Origin: JBFHRB01 sp041591915 | GTDB taxonomy: Bacteria; Actinomycetota; Nitriliruptoria; Nitriliruptorales; Nitriliruptoraceae | Direction of reading: 5' to 3' | NCBI GenBank assembly: GCA_041591915.1 | Contig: JBFHRB010000007.1 | Span: forward strand, 1 to 31,902 | Length of the DNA stretch: 31,902 nucleotides | Shown: positions 6,710 through 14,976 of the stretch, piece after piece | How positions within the stretch are numbered: position 1 is the first letter of the stretch | Layout of the letters: every line of letters starts with the position of its first letter | Translations under genes and position numbers: made by a program | The notes under the pieces: generated by a model | What the model was told of the DNA's origin: nothing | The model's input: the letters and a program-made list of their open reading frames with translations, nothing else | The model's database searches: none

Positions 6710-9247
6710 GTGCTCGACTTCATCGCGCGCTCGCTCGACGGCTTCGCGACGCACCGGCCGTGGACCGCCATCCTCCTCGTCGTGTTCGTCATCGGTGGCG
6801 TCTCGAGCCAGGGCCAGCCGGTGATCAGCAACGACAGCGACATCTTCGGGCCGGCCGACCCGGCGATCGAGGCGGCCACCCGGATCGGGGAGCTGTTCGC
6901 CGCCGACGCCTCGGTCGTCCCGATCCAGGTCGTCGCAACGGCCGCCGGTGGAGACGTCCTGACGCTCGATGGCTACGGGTCAGCCGTCGCCGCGGAGAAC
7001 CTGCTGCGCTCGACCTCGACCGACGACCTCGCCTTCGCCGACATCCTGGTCCCCCAGCCGGGCACCGGCCCCATCGTGAGCTTCGCCACGCCCGTCCAGC
7101 AGGCGGTCGCCCAGGGCGCCCCTGCTCCGCAGAACGACTCGGACGTCGACGCGTACCTCGCTCGCTCGCTCGCCCAGTTGCCTCCCGAGGCCGCCGGCTT
7201 CGTGCAGGGCCTCTACCCGCCGAGCGCGGACCTCTCGGCGGGGACCTCGTCCGCCGGGCTCCTGATCGCCTTCGTCAGCGCTCCGCGCAACGCCGAGGAA
7301 CGTGCGGCACTCGTGGCACTCGAGGGCGCGTTCCTCGACGAGCTCGACGCGGTTGCCGTCGGGGACGTCACCCTGACGGCGTTCTCCGAGGAGCTCATCC
7401 AGTACGTCGGCGATCGAGCCGGCCTGCAGATCCCGCTCCTGCTGCTCGCCGCCATCGGGATCATCGCCGTCCTCCTGCTGTTCGTGTACCTGCCACCGCG
7501 GGGCATGCGGCTCCACCGTCGCATCCGCCGCTCGGCCGCAGACACGCTCCTCACCCTGCTCGTCACGATCCTGGCCATCCAGTTCCAGAACGGGATGGCC
7601 GCGATACTCGGGCCGACGGGCTTCGACGTCATCGGGCCGGTCGGTGGCCCGGCGCAGATCGTGCCCATCCTGCTCGTCGGCCTCGGTGTGGACTTCGTCA
7701 TCCACCTCAACGCTGCCTACCGCGACGGCCTGGGCTCCGATGCCGTCGAGGCAGCGATGGGACGGGCGATCAGGATCGTCGGCGGGGCGCTGGTGCTCAC
7801 CTCGGCGACCACGATCCTCGGCTTCCTGACCAACCTCGCGTCCGGGATCCCGGTGCTGACGACCTTCGGGGTCCTCGCGACGCTGGGCATCGCCGCTGCC
7901 TTCGTGCTCTCGACCACGCTCTTCCCGGCCGCTCGTGTGCTGCTCGACCGTCGTCCACATCGAGAGGGCGCGCTCGACGCCGACGAGATCCACTCGCGGC
8001 ACTCGGGTGTGATCGACCGGTTCGTGTACGCGACGCGGCACATCGCCCACCGGGCCCCGTGGGTGGCGGTGCTCTCCGCCGTGGCCCTCACCGTCGGCGG
8101 CCTCGCGGTCGCCTCACGGCTGGAGGCAGGCTTCTCGTTCCTCGACTTCGTGCCCGACGACTCAGCCGTGCGGACCGCCGCGGACACCCTCTTCGACGAC
8201 TTCGGGGGCGGACTCGGCGAGACGACGCAGGTGCTCGTGGATGGCGACCTCACGGACGTCGACGTGTGGAACGGCGTCGCTGCCGGCATCTCGGACGCCG
8301 CGCGGCTCGATGCCGTGCTCACGACCGGTGGCCGGGCCCGAGCGACGGCGCCGCACGTGCTCGTCGCCGAGCTGGCGATGCCCGACGGCCCACGGTTCGC
8401 GCCCGAGGTCGCGGCGGCGGCGCAGGCCGCGGGGTTCGGTCCCGACCTGACCGTCGCGCTGGGCGCAGACCTCGGAGCGTTGGTGCGGGCCGTACGAGCG
8501 GCCGCGCCGGACGCCGCGTCGGGCGTGCTGCACGGCAGCGGTGACGCCGTGGACGCCGCTCTCGTGACGTTCAGCACGCAGGGCGGGGAGGACGGGGCCC
8601 TGCAACTCGCCGACGACCTCGAAGCGGCGTTCGTGCAGGCGGAGGCAGCCGGTGCGGACGTCATCGCGACGTCCACGCTGATCGCGAACGGCACGGTCAT
8701 CATGATCCTGCAGGGAATCCAGACCCAGAGCCTCGTACTCGCGCTGCTGGCAGCCACGCTGCTGCTCTCGCTGAGCTTCTTCGTGTCCGATCGCCGCCCC
8801 GTCATGGGCGTCATCACCGTCGTGCCCGTAGGCATCGTCGTCGTGCTCCTCTTCGCGCTCATGGTCTTCGCCGGCATCCAGTTCGGGCCGGTGACGGCGA
8901 CGCTGGCCGCCCTGGCCATCGGCGTCGGGGTCGACTACACGATCCACGTGACCCACCGCTTCCTCGACTTCCGGCGGGAGGGGCACGACATCCTCGACGC
9001 GGTCGACGAGACGCTGGCCACGACCGGGAGCGCCCTCGCGACCGCCGCGCTCACGACGGGGCTCGGGTTCTCCGTGCTCATGACCTCGACGCTCGCCCCG
9101 TTCCGGCAGTTCGGACTCCTCACGCTCGCGGCAGTCGTCTCGGCTGCGCTCGCCTCGGTGCTGCTGCTCCCCTCACTCCTCGTGCTCTGGGAACGCGCCC
9201 GAACCCGAGGCGCCCAGGACGCCCCAGCACTTGCCACGGCCGAGTAG
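6710..9247 (+). CDS. MMPL/RND-superfamily transporter
   Basis: The 845-residue protein has the two-fold RND layout: helix 1 near residues 18-31, a large extracytoplasmic loop to about 238, a five-helix bundle from about 240 to 405, helix 7 near 447-465, a second loop, and a final bundle from about 675 to 830. The paired helix-4 motifs are GLGVDFVIHL (Asp328) and GVGVDYTIHV (Asp742-Tyr743). These resemble the Asp-Tyr proton-relay pairs of MmpL proteins; the first copy has Phe instead of Tyr. MMPL members export lipids or other hydrophobic molecules using the proton motive force. Start is GTG 6710 with a weak purine-rich site before it. The ABC genes follow 30 bp after the stop, and a WS/DGAT gene closes the block, which supports a lipid cargo by inference. 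The cargo itself is unknown. Confidence 0.9.
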   Translation: MLDFIARSLDGFATHRPWTAILLVVFVIGGVSSQGQPVISNDSDIFGPADPAIEAATRIGELFAADASVVPIQVVATAAGGDVLTLDGYGSAVAAENLLRSTSTDDLAFADILVPQPGTGPIVSFATPVQQAVAQGAPAPQNDSDVDAYLARSLAQLPPEAAGFVQGLYPPSADLSAGTSSAGLLIAFVSAPRNAEERAALVALEGAFLDELDAVAVGDVTLTAFSEELIQYVGDRAGLQIPLLLLAAIGIIAVLLLFVYLPPRGMRLHRRIRRSAADTLLTLLVTILAIQFQNGMAAILGPTGFDVIGPVGGPAQIVPILLVGLGVDFVIHLNAAYRDGLGSDAVEAAMGRAIRIVGGALVLTSATTILGFLTNLASGIPVLTTFGVLATLGIAAAFVLSTTLFPAARVLLDRRPHREGALDADEIHSRHSGVIDRFVYATRHIAHRAPWVAVLSAVALTVGGLAVASRLEAGFSFLDFVPDDSAVRTAADTLFDDFGGGLGETTQVLVDGDLTDVDVWNGVAAGISDAARLDAVLTTGGRARATAPHVLVAELAMPDGPRFAPEVAAAAQAAGFGPDLTVALGADLGALVRAVRAAAPDAASGVLHGSGDAVDAALVTFSTQGGEDGALQLADDLEAAFVQAEAAGADVIATSTLIANGTVIMILQGIQTQSLVLALLAATLLLSLSFFVSDRRPVMGVITVVPVGIVVVLLFALMVFAGIQFGPVTATLAALAIGVGVDYTIHVTHRFLDFRREGHDILDAVDETLATTGSALATAALTTGLGFSVLMTSTLAPFRQFGLLTLAAVVSAALASVLLLPSLLVLWERARTRGAQDAPALATAE

Positions 9248-9277
9248 GGTCCCTCCGTTCCCCGCCCAAGGCCCGCC

Positions 9278-10246
9278 GTGACGTCCGTCATCCACGCCCG
9301 GGGCCTCGTGAAGCGGTACGGCAACGTCACCGCACTCGACGGCCTCGACCTCGATGTGCCCCAGGGCACCGTGCTCGGGCTCCTCGGCCCCAACGGCGCG
9401 GGCAAGACCACCGCGGTCCGGATCCTCACCACGCTGCTGCGACCCGATGCAGGCACGGCGACCGTCGCCGGTGTGGACGTGCTCGCCGAGCCGCAACGCG
9501 TGAAGGAGCACATCGGGCTGTCCGGCCAGTACGCCGCCGTCGACGAGTACCTCACGGGCTTCGAGAACCTGGACATGGTCGGGCGCCTCTACGGACTGCC
9601 CGGGGCCGAGGCCACGCGCCGGGCCCGCGCCCTCCTGGAGCAGTTCGACCTCGTGGAGTCCGGCGACCGGCCGGTGAAGGGCTACTCGGGCGGCATGCGC
9701 CGGCGCCTCGACCTCGCCGGCGCCCTCGTCGCGCGACCAGAGGTCCTGTTCCTCGACGAGCCGACCACCGGCCTCGACCCCCGCAGCCGCGTCGAGCTCT
9801 GGGACGTCATCCGCACGCTGGTCGACGACGGGGCCACGCTCCTCTTGACCACGCAGTACCTGGAGGAGGCCGACAAGCTCGCCGACGAGATCGTGGTGAT
9901 CGACCACGGCCGCGCCATCGCGCGAGGGACCGCGGACGAACTCAAGCGCCAGGTCGGGGGCGAGGTCCTCGAGATCGTCGTCGACACGGACGCGGCCATC
10001 CCGACCGCCTCCGCCGTCCTCGAGCAGGTCTCCGACGGGGACGTACAGGTCGACGAGCACACACGGCGCCTGACGGCTTCCGTCAGCGGCGGAGCCGACG
10101 CACTGGTCGACGTCGTGAGACGGCTCGACGGCCACGGGGTGAGACTGCTCGACGTCGGTCTGCGCCGGCCCACCCTCGACGACGTGTTCCTGACCCTCAC
10201 CGGACACATCGCCACGACTGGCGAGGACGAGCAGGTTCCGGCATGA
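9278..10246 (+). CDS. DrrA-family ABC transporter ATP-binding protein
   Basis: The 322-residue ATPase has all nucleotide-binding motifs: Walker A GPNGAGKTT (Lys43), Q-loop Gln84, signature YSGGM (136-140), Walker B LFLDEP (Asp160, Glu161), and TTQYLEEAD in the switch region, where Gln replaces the usual His. That Gln and the C-terminal extension ending DDVFLTLTG are typical of the daunorubicin-resistance DrrA family. Members power ABC-2 export of drugs or lipids. The GTG at 9278 gives the expected N-terminus TSVIHARGLVKRYG; TAGGGT at 9245-9250 overlaps the stop of the previous gene and could be a promoter. The stop overlaps the start of the permease gene (ATGA). It probably forms a homodimeric motor with two copies of that permease. 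Drug or lipid as substrate is unresolved; context favours lipid. Confidence 0.95.
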   Translation: MTSVIHARGLVKRYGNVTALDGLDLDVPQGTVLGLLGPNGAGKTTAVRILTTLLRPDAGTATVAGVDVLAEPQRVKEHIGLSGQYAAVDEYLTGFENLDMVGRLYGLPGAEATRRARALLEQFDLVESGDRPVKGYSGGMRRRLDLAGALVARPEVLFLDEPTTGLDPRSRVELWDVIRTLVDDGATLLLTTQYLEEADKLADEIVVIDHGRAIARGTADELKRQVGGEVLEIVVDTDAAIPTASAVLEQVSDGDVQVDEHTRRLTASVSGGADALVDVVRRLDGHGVRLLDVGLRRPTLDDVFLTLTGHIATTGEDEQVPA

Positions 10247-11043
10247 CGGCGACCAAGGCATTCCGCGACGGCGCGATCGTGGCCAAGCGCAACCTGATCA
10301 AGATCAAGCGCGTGCCCGAGGTCCTCGTCTTCGTGCTGATCTCGCCGATCATGTTCGTGCTGCTGTTCGCGTACGTGTTCGGCGGTGCCATCGACATCCC
10401 GGGAGCGAGCTACCGAGAGTTCCTGATCGCCGGGATCTTCGCGCAGACCGTCATCTTCGGGGCGACCTTCACCGGCGCCGGGCTCGCGGAGGACATGCAG
10501 AAGGGCATCATCGATCGCTTCCGGTCACTGCCCATGTCCAACTCGGCCGTCCTCGTCGGCCGGACCGTGAGCGACATCGTCTACAACGTGCTGTCGATCC
10601 TCATCATGGGCATCACGGGCCTCATCGTCGGCTGGCGCATCCGCGGATCGGTGCTCGACGCGATCGGCGGCGTGCTCCTGCTCCTGCTGTTCGCGTACGC
10701 GTTCTCCTGGATCATGGCCTTCGTCGGCCTCGTGGTCCCGAGCGTCGAGGTCGTCAACAACGCCTCCTTCATCGTCATCTTCCCGCTGACCTTCATCGCG
10801 AACACCTTCGTCCCGAGCGAGACGCTGCCGGGTCCGTTGCGCGCCTTCGCCGACTGGAACCCCGTCTCCGCCATCACGCAGGCTGCGCGGGAACTCTTCG
10901 GCAACGTGCCGCCGGGCCTGCCAGAGCCACAGACCTGGGCCCTGCAGAACCCGGTCCTGTACAGCATCATCTGGGTGGTCATCATCATCGCGGTCTTCGC
11001 ACCGCTGTCGGTGGCCCAGTACAAGCGAGCTGCCAGCCGCTGA
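10243..11043 (+). CDS. ABC-2 type permease, DrrB family
   Basis: This 266-residue protein has a basic cytoplasmic N-terminus (AKRNLIKIKRVPE) followed by about six hydrophobic segments, the ABC-2 membrane fold. The conserved region after helix 2, GLAEDMQKGIIDRFRSLPMSNSAVLVGRT, is characteristic of DrrB-like permeases and contains the coupling segment that contacts the ATPase. The C-terminal half carries NTFVPSETLPGPLRAFADWNPVSAIT, another family hallmark. The ATG overlaps the stop of the ATPase gene by four bases, so the two subunits are translationally coupled. Only one permease gene is present; in the mycobacterial DrrABC system there are two. A functional homodimer is likely. The downstream WS/DGAT gene begins 15 bp after the stop. 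Confidence 0.94.
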   Translation: MTATKAFRDGAIVAKRNLIKIKRVPEVLVFVLISPIMFVLLFAYVFGGAIDIPGASYREFLIAGIFAQTVIFGATFTGAGLAEDMQKGIIDRFRSLPMSNSAVLVGRTVSDIVYNVLSILIMGITGLIVGWRIRGSVLDAIGGVLLLLLFAYAFSWIMAFVGLVVPSVEVVNNASFIVIFPLTFIANTFVPSETLPGPLRAFADWNPVSAITQAARELFGNVPPGLPEPQTWALQNPVLYSIIWVVIIIAVFAPLSVAQYKRAASR

Positions 11044-11058
11044 TCGAGGAGGACCCAC

Positions 11059-12468
11059 TTGCGCCCGATGCCCCTGACGGATGCGGTGTTCCTGCTGGCC
11101 GAGGCACGCGAACGGCCGATGCACGTCGGCGGCATGCAGCTCTTCGAGCCGCCCGAGGATGCCGGGCCCGAGTACGTGGGCGACCTGTACCGCGAGGCCA
11201 TCGAGCACCAGGACGTTCGGGCCCGCCTCGCGCGCCGGCCCGTCCGCACCGCGGCCGGCGCGGGGCCATGGGCCTGGCAACGCGAGGAACAGCTCGACAT
11301 CGAGTACCACGTACGTCACTCGGCACTGCCCCACCCCGGGCGCGTCCGCGAGCTGCTGGCGCTCACGTCCCGCCTCCACGGGACACTGCTCGACCGGTCC
11401 CGACCCCTGTGGGAGAGCCACCTCATCGAGGGGCTCGCCGACGGCCGCTTCGCCACGTACATGAAGGTCCACCACGCCCTCGTGGACGGTGTCTCCGCGA
11501 TGCGCATGCTCGAGCGCGCGCTCTCTGCGGACCCTGACGAGCGCGGCATGCCGCCGCCGTTCGGGACCCCGAAGGACGCGACGCCACGCAGCGAGCCCGT
11601 CCCGGACGTGGGCCGACTGAAGGGCGCTGCACAGGCGGTCTCCGGGGCCGTCGGGGGCGTCGTCGGCGGGACCGTCGAGGGCGTCCGTGGCGTGGTGGGC
11701 GCCGGCGACGCCGCCGTCAGGACGCTCGTGCGCTCCTTCATCGACCAGTCAGCGGCGATCCCCTACAAGGCGCCACGCTCACCCCTGAACGTGCCCATCA
11801 CCGGGGCGAGGCGGTTCGCGGCGGACTCGTGGTCGCTGGATCGCATGAAGACGACCGGCAAGGCGCTCGGCGCGACGATCAACGACGTCGTGCTCGGCAT
11901 GTGTGCGGGCGCGCTGCGCCGCTACCTGGTCGACCTCGACGGGCTGCCGGACAGGCCGCTCGTCGCGATGGTGCCCGTCTCGCTGCACGCCGACGACTTC
12001 GACGAGGACGGCGGGAACCAGGTCGGACTCATCCTCTGCAACCTCGGCACGCACCTCGAGGACCCCGAGGCACGGTTCGCGCTCATCCGTGACTCGATGC
12101 AGACCGGCAAGCTCCGGTTGCAGGGGCTCACGCAGACCGGCGTCCTGCTGCTCAGCGCCATCAGCTTCGCCGGCCTCGGGCTTGGGCCCCTCTATCGGTT
12201 CGAGGCGCTCCGCAAGCCGCCGTTCAACATCGTCATCAGCAACGTGCCCGGCCCCCGACAGGCCCTGTACTGGAACGGCGCCCGGCTGCAGGGCAACTAT
12301 CCGCTGTCGATCCCGATCGACGGCCAGGCGATGAACATCACCGTGACGAGCTACGCGGACACGATGGGCTTCGGCCTCACCGGGTGCCGGACGTCCGCGC
12401 CCCACCTGCAGCGGCTCCTCGACCACCTCGAGGCCTCACTCGTGGAGCTCGAGGAACTGGCCGCCTAG
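11059..12468 (+). CDS. WS/DGAT-type O-acyltransferase (copy 2)
   Basis: The 469-residue protein belongs to the wax ester synthase/diacylglycerol acyltransferase family. The catalytic motif is HHALVDG with His138, His139, Asp143 and Gly144, the same positions as in copy 1. The late motif NIVISNVPGPRQALYWNGA is also present. A low-complexity stretch rich in Gly and Val (about residues 190-225) links the two halves. The TTG start at 11059 is supported by a perfect GAGGAGG at 11046-11052 six bases upstream; the ATG at 11068 would be too far away. It follows drrB by 15 bp, so it is very likely in the transporter operon. Its last bases share a CTAG with the stop codon of the convergent heliorhodopsin gene. 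It may make the ester lipid that the neighbouring transporters move, by inference. Confidence 0.93.
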   Translation: MRPMPLTDAVFLLAEARERPMHVGGMQLFEPPEDAGPEYVGDLYREAIEHQDVRARLARRPVRTAAGAGPWAWQREEQLDIEYHVRHSALPHPGRVRELLALTSRLHGTLLDRSRPLWESHLIEGLADGRFATYMKVHHALVDGVSAMRMLERALSADPDERGMPPPFGTPKDATPRSEPVPDVGRLKGAAQAVSGAVGGVVGGTVEGVRGVVGAGDAAVRTLVRSFIDQSAAIPYKAPRSPLNVPITGARRFAADSWSLDRMKTTGKALGATINDVVLGMCAGALRRYLVDLDGLPDRPLVAMVPVSLHADDFDEDGGNQVGLILCNLGTHLEDPEARFALIRDSMQTGKLRLQGLTQTGVLLLSAISFAGLGLGPLYRFEALRKPPFNIVISNVPGPRQALYWNGARLQGNYPLSIPIDGQAMNITVTSYADTMGFGLTGCRTSAPHLQRLLDHLEASLVELEELAA

Positions 12469-13262
12469 CCGGTCGGCGCGAGGGTGCCGCCGAACACCTG
12501 CCACGCGAGCGCCGACTTCGCGGTCAGGCTCAGGGCGATGTAGACGCTCTCGCCGAAGACGTAGTCACGCCACTTCCCGACCTCGCGGTACTGCAGCACC
12601 ATGTTGACCGCGAAGCTGTTGAAGAAGATGAAGAGCGAGATGAAGATCGCGTAGACGAACGCCGGCGGCTGCGCGTCGGAGCCGGGGCTGAGGACGTAGA
12701 TCGCGATGGCGAGCCAGGGCACGGCGCCGGCGACGCACCCGAACCAGTAGCTCACCCAGTTGGGGCGCCCCGGGTCCTCGTAGTGCTCCATGAGCAGTCC
12801 GAAGAGGATCATCGCCGCGTTGGCACCGAAGATCGCGATCAACGCGGCCGCGTCGGTGATGCCGGGCAGCAGAGCGATCAGGACGACCATCAGGCTCGAG
12901 CTCGCGGCGTACTCGACCCATCGGGCGTAGTTCCGGCGCCGGCCCAGCTGGTCGATGTAGCGATCGAAGTACCACGGCGAGACGATCGTGAAGTGGGCCA
13001 GCGCCGAGAGGAACAGGAACCCGGCCACGCCCCAGGCGACACTGACGTCGAGGAGCGTCACCGTCTCGGTCAGGTCGGTCCCCGGCGGGCCCTGCAGGTA
13101 CGTGGCGGTCACGGGCAGCGTGAAGTCGTTCGCCAGGGCAAGGACGGCCACGCCCTGCAGGAGGTGGAAGAGCCCCATCACGCCGTTGTAGAGGCGGAGG
13201 CGCCTGGCGCGCTCCGGCGGCAACGCGGTGCCGACGGGCGCGTGGGTGCTTGCAGCGGTCAT
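12465..13262 (-). CDS. Heliorhodopsin
   Basis: This 265-residue seven-helix protein has the hallmarks of heliorhodopsins, retinal proteins with inverted membrane topology. The last helix holds SLTAKSALAWQVF, with Schiff-base Lys249. The counterion is Glu117 in RWVEYAASSS. Relative to the type protein 48C12 (His23, His80, Glu107, Ser237, Lys241, from memory) the matching residues are His33, His90, Glu117, Ser245 and Lys249. The His-His spacing of 57 and the Ser-Lys spacing of 4 are identical. Other family signatures are NDFTLPVTATYLQGPPG, GANAAMILFGLLME and FISLFIFFNSFAVNMVLQY. Known heliorhodopsins do not pump ions and have slow photocycles, pointing to signalling or regulation of partners. 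The ATG is preceded by AAGGGGA. It lies 37 bp downstream of the M50-like gene and shares a CTAG stop with the convergent WS/DGAT gene. No carotenoid or retinal synthesis gene is in the window. Confidence 0.96.
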   Translation of the reverse strand: MTAASTHAPVGTALPPERARRLRLYNGVMGLFHLLQGVAVLALANDFTLPVTATYLQGPPGTDLTETVTLLDVSVAWGVAGFLFLSALAHFTIVSPWYFDRYIDQLGRRRNYARWVEYAASSSLMVVLIALLPGITDAAALIAIFGANAAMILFGLLMEHYEDPGRPNWVSYWFGCVAGAVPWLAIAIYVLSPGSDAQPPAFVYAIFISLFIFFNSFAVNMVLQYREVGKWRDYVFGESVYIALSLTAKSALAWQVFGGTLAPTG

Positions 13263-13299
13263 GGCTGGTCCCCTTGGTCGTCGTTTCCCTTCGGAACCG

Positions 13300-14043
13300 T
13301 CACGCCCCCCGTACGGCTCGATTCCGACGCCACGTCGAGATCGTGGGGCCGAACGCGGATCGCACGGCCCAGCCGAGCACGAGGAGCACGATCAGCAGCC
13401 ACACGGCTCCCCAGAACCGCCCGCCGAGGATGTTGACGTGATCACCGAACGCCGCGGCGTCGTTCAGGATCCCGCCGCTTGCCGTGCCAGTCGGCGTACG
13501 GATGACCGCCATCAGGTCGAGCACGGCCGACCAGCCCATCAGGAAGGCCACGACGTCCATCACGAGGACGGTCAGCGCGGTGGTGCCCTTCCACGCGAGG
13601 ACGCCGAATCCCGCTGCTGCCAGCAACCCGGAGACGAGGGCCAGCAGGGATGACCAGCCGAAGAAGAGACCGATCACCCCGATCACCACGGCGAGCGCCC
13701 CGGCGACACGGCGCGGGCGGTTGGCCCGATGGGCGCCGACCAGCAGTACGGCAGCTGACAGGGCCGCCCCGACGTAACCCGCCGGCAGGACGACCCACCG
13801 CCAGCCACCCGCCGTCCACGCCACGCCGGACCCGTTGGCGTAGATCTCGAACCGCACGAAGTCGCCACCGGTCAGGATCGCCGCCAGGCCGTGACCGGCC
13901 TCGTGGGCGAACGTCACGAGCATCCGGAGCGGGAAGAGCAGGGGCCCGAGGAAGCTCACGTTCCAAAGCACGACGGCGAGCGCCGTGGACCCTGCGGCGA
14001 TGCGCAGGCGGCTCGGGTCAGGCGCGGGGTGAACGGACGTCAC
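13300..14043 (-). CDS. M50-like membrane metallopeptidase
   Basis: The protein has 247 residues from the GTG at 14041-14043. It has about six hydrophobic segments, and an HExxH zinc motif lies at the start of the second segment, FAHEAGH (His47, Glu48, His51). This layout fits the M50B-like family of intramembrane metallopeptidases. A later ILNDAAAFGDH segment (Asp195) could supply the third zinc ligand; that assignment is inference. M50 enzymes cut transmembrane substrates such as anti-sigma factors, but many M50B-like proteins have no known substrate. The start is set by TACCTT six bases upstream of the GTG, which would give a leaderless message; the open frame upstream runs into the previous gene. 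Heliorhodopsin follows after 37 bp, so co-transcription is likely. Confidence 0.85.
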   Translation of the reverse strand: MTSVHPAPDPSRLRIAAGSTALAVVLWNVSFLGPLLFPLRMLVTFAHEAGHGLAAILTGGDFVRFEIYANGSGVAWTAGGWRWVVLPAGYVGAALSAAVLLVGAHRANRPRRVAGALAVVIGVIGLFFGWSSLLALVSGLLAAAGFGVLAWKGTTALTVLVMDVVAFLMGWSAVLDLMAVIRTPTGTASGGILNDAAAFGDHVNILGGRFWGAVWLLIVLLVLGWAVRSAFGPTISTWRRNRAVRGA

Positions 14044-14049
14044 CCCACC

Positions 14050-14055
14050 AAGGTA
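14050..14055 (-). promoter_or_regulatory. -10 box for leaderless M50-heliorhodopsin transcript
   Basis: On the minus strand TACCTT is followed after 6 bases by GTG 14043, in the 19-bp gap after the secreted-protein gene. The spacing suggests that transcription starts at the start codon. The heliorhodopsin gene could therefore be expressed independently of the secreted protein. Confidence 0.45.
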
Positions 14056-14062
14056 GGCCCTG

Positions 14063-14851
14063 CTACAGCCAGGAGACGTCCGCGACGACCTGGGCCGCGG
14101 CAAGCTCCACCGGATTGACCGTGATCCCTGACGGGACCTCGGTGGTGTCCCAGACCCAGAGTCCGGCCTGGTAGCCCGTGGGGGCTTCGAGCCCGGTGCC
14201 GTGGTGGCCGACGTAGACCGTCAACGTGCGCTCGGCCGCGCCGACGCCGTCCTCGATCGCGAGGCCATGGCCTTCGAGGCCCACGACGTCGCCGTTCTCA
14301 TCGAGCAGCTCCTCGACCCAGCCGAGGCCGGTGATGCTGAACTCGTAGACCTCGGTCACGCCGTCGTTGGCGGCCTCGGGGATGACCTCGACCACCGCAC
14401 AGCAGGCCGGAGTGGTGCCCTCGGGGAAGATCGGCACGCCGTCGACGAGCGCCCAGACCCGCAGTGACGCGGCGTCGCCCTGCCGCAGGTTGCCGAGCAG
14501 CATGTGGTGCAGCCGAACCGTGACGGCCTCGACGTTGCCAGTGATGGTCCCCTGGAACACCGCGTCGTAGGCCGGGTTGGTCGTGCCACCCCAGTCCGCT
14601 GCCGCGCATCCGGCTCCGTCCTCCACGGACTCCGCCGGCGCGGTCTCGTCCCATGGCGTGTAGCTCGACTCGGATCCGAGTTGGGCAATCCAGTTCGCCT
14701 GGTACAGCTTCGTCTCGCCCGTGCAGTGGAAGTAGTTGTCCACGGTCGCGAACGCCGCGTGGAACCCACCCTCGAGGTGGGCCGCCGAGACCGGCGTCGC
14801 GAGCGCGCCGATGAGGAGCATCGAAGCGGGCAGGACCATCAGGCGTCGCAC
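14063..14851 (-). CDS. Secreted protein of unknown function
   Basis: I do not recognise this 262-residue protein. It has a classical signal peptide: basic start VRRLM, hydrophobic core LPASMLLIGALA, and a likely cleavage after PVSA. The mature part is acidic, contains about four cysteines (one CC pair in TPACCAVVEV) and many aromatic residues, and looks beta-rich with repeated short strands such as AVTVRLHHMLLG and RTLTVYVGHH. No catalytic motif is obvious. GTG 14849-14851 is the better start, because GGGGGAG ends directly against the ATG at 14857 but lies six bases before the GTG. It is the first gene of a run leading to the M50-like peptidase and heliorhodopsin, 19 bp upstream of the former. 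Whether it functions with them is unknown. Confidence 0.75.
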   Translation of the reverse strand: MRRLMVLPASMLLIGALATPVSAAHLEGGFHAAFATVDNYFHCTGETKLYQANWIAQLGSESSYTPWDETAPAESVEDGAGCAAADWGGTTNPAYDAVFQGTITGNVEAVTVRLHHMLLGNLRQGDAASLRVWALVDGVPIFPEGTTPACCAVVEVIPEAANDGVTEVYEFSITGLGWVEELLDENGDVVGLEGHGLAIEDGVGAAERTLTVYVGHHGTGLEAPTGYQAGLWVWDTTEVPSGITVNPVELAAAQVVADVSWL

Positions 14852-14924
14852 GTGCATCTCCCCCGTTGTCGGATCGCTGCTTGCTTCGACGTGGTGGGCC
14901 GGGGTTCCTGCACGAGCAGAACAG

Positions 14925-14954
14925 CGGAGGCCCCCGCCGAAGCGGGGGCCTCCG
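14925..14954 (-). terminator. Strong hairpin terminator after the liv operon
   Basis: A 13-bp perfect stem (14925-14937 with 14942-14954; core GGAGGCCCCCGC) closes a four-base loop that reads UUCG in minus-strand RNA, an exceptionally stable tetraloop. It begins 22 bp past the stop of the substrate-binding protein gene. No clear U-run follows, as is usual in high-GC actinobacteria. It could also act on antisense transcription from the other side. Confidence 0.75.
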
Positions 14955-14976
14955 AGGTGATGCGTGAGGTGCGACC

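Noticed and set aside
9278..11043. Interpretation of DrrAB as a drug self-resistance system
   Set aside because: No antibiotic biosynthesis gene is near; the flanking MMPL and acyltransferase genes favour lipid export, although a drug substrate cannot be excluded.
12384..13436. Open frame on the plus strand opposite heliorhodopsin
   Set aside because: Low-complexity Arg/Glu/Val composition with no motif; heliorhodopsin on the other strand is unambiguous.
12465..14851. Possibility that a retinal-producing dioxygenase is part of the heliorhodopsin run
   Set aside because: Neither neighbour shows the features of a carotenoid cleavage enzyme; one is an HExxH membrane protein and the other a secreted protein.
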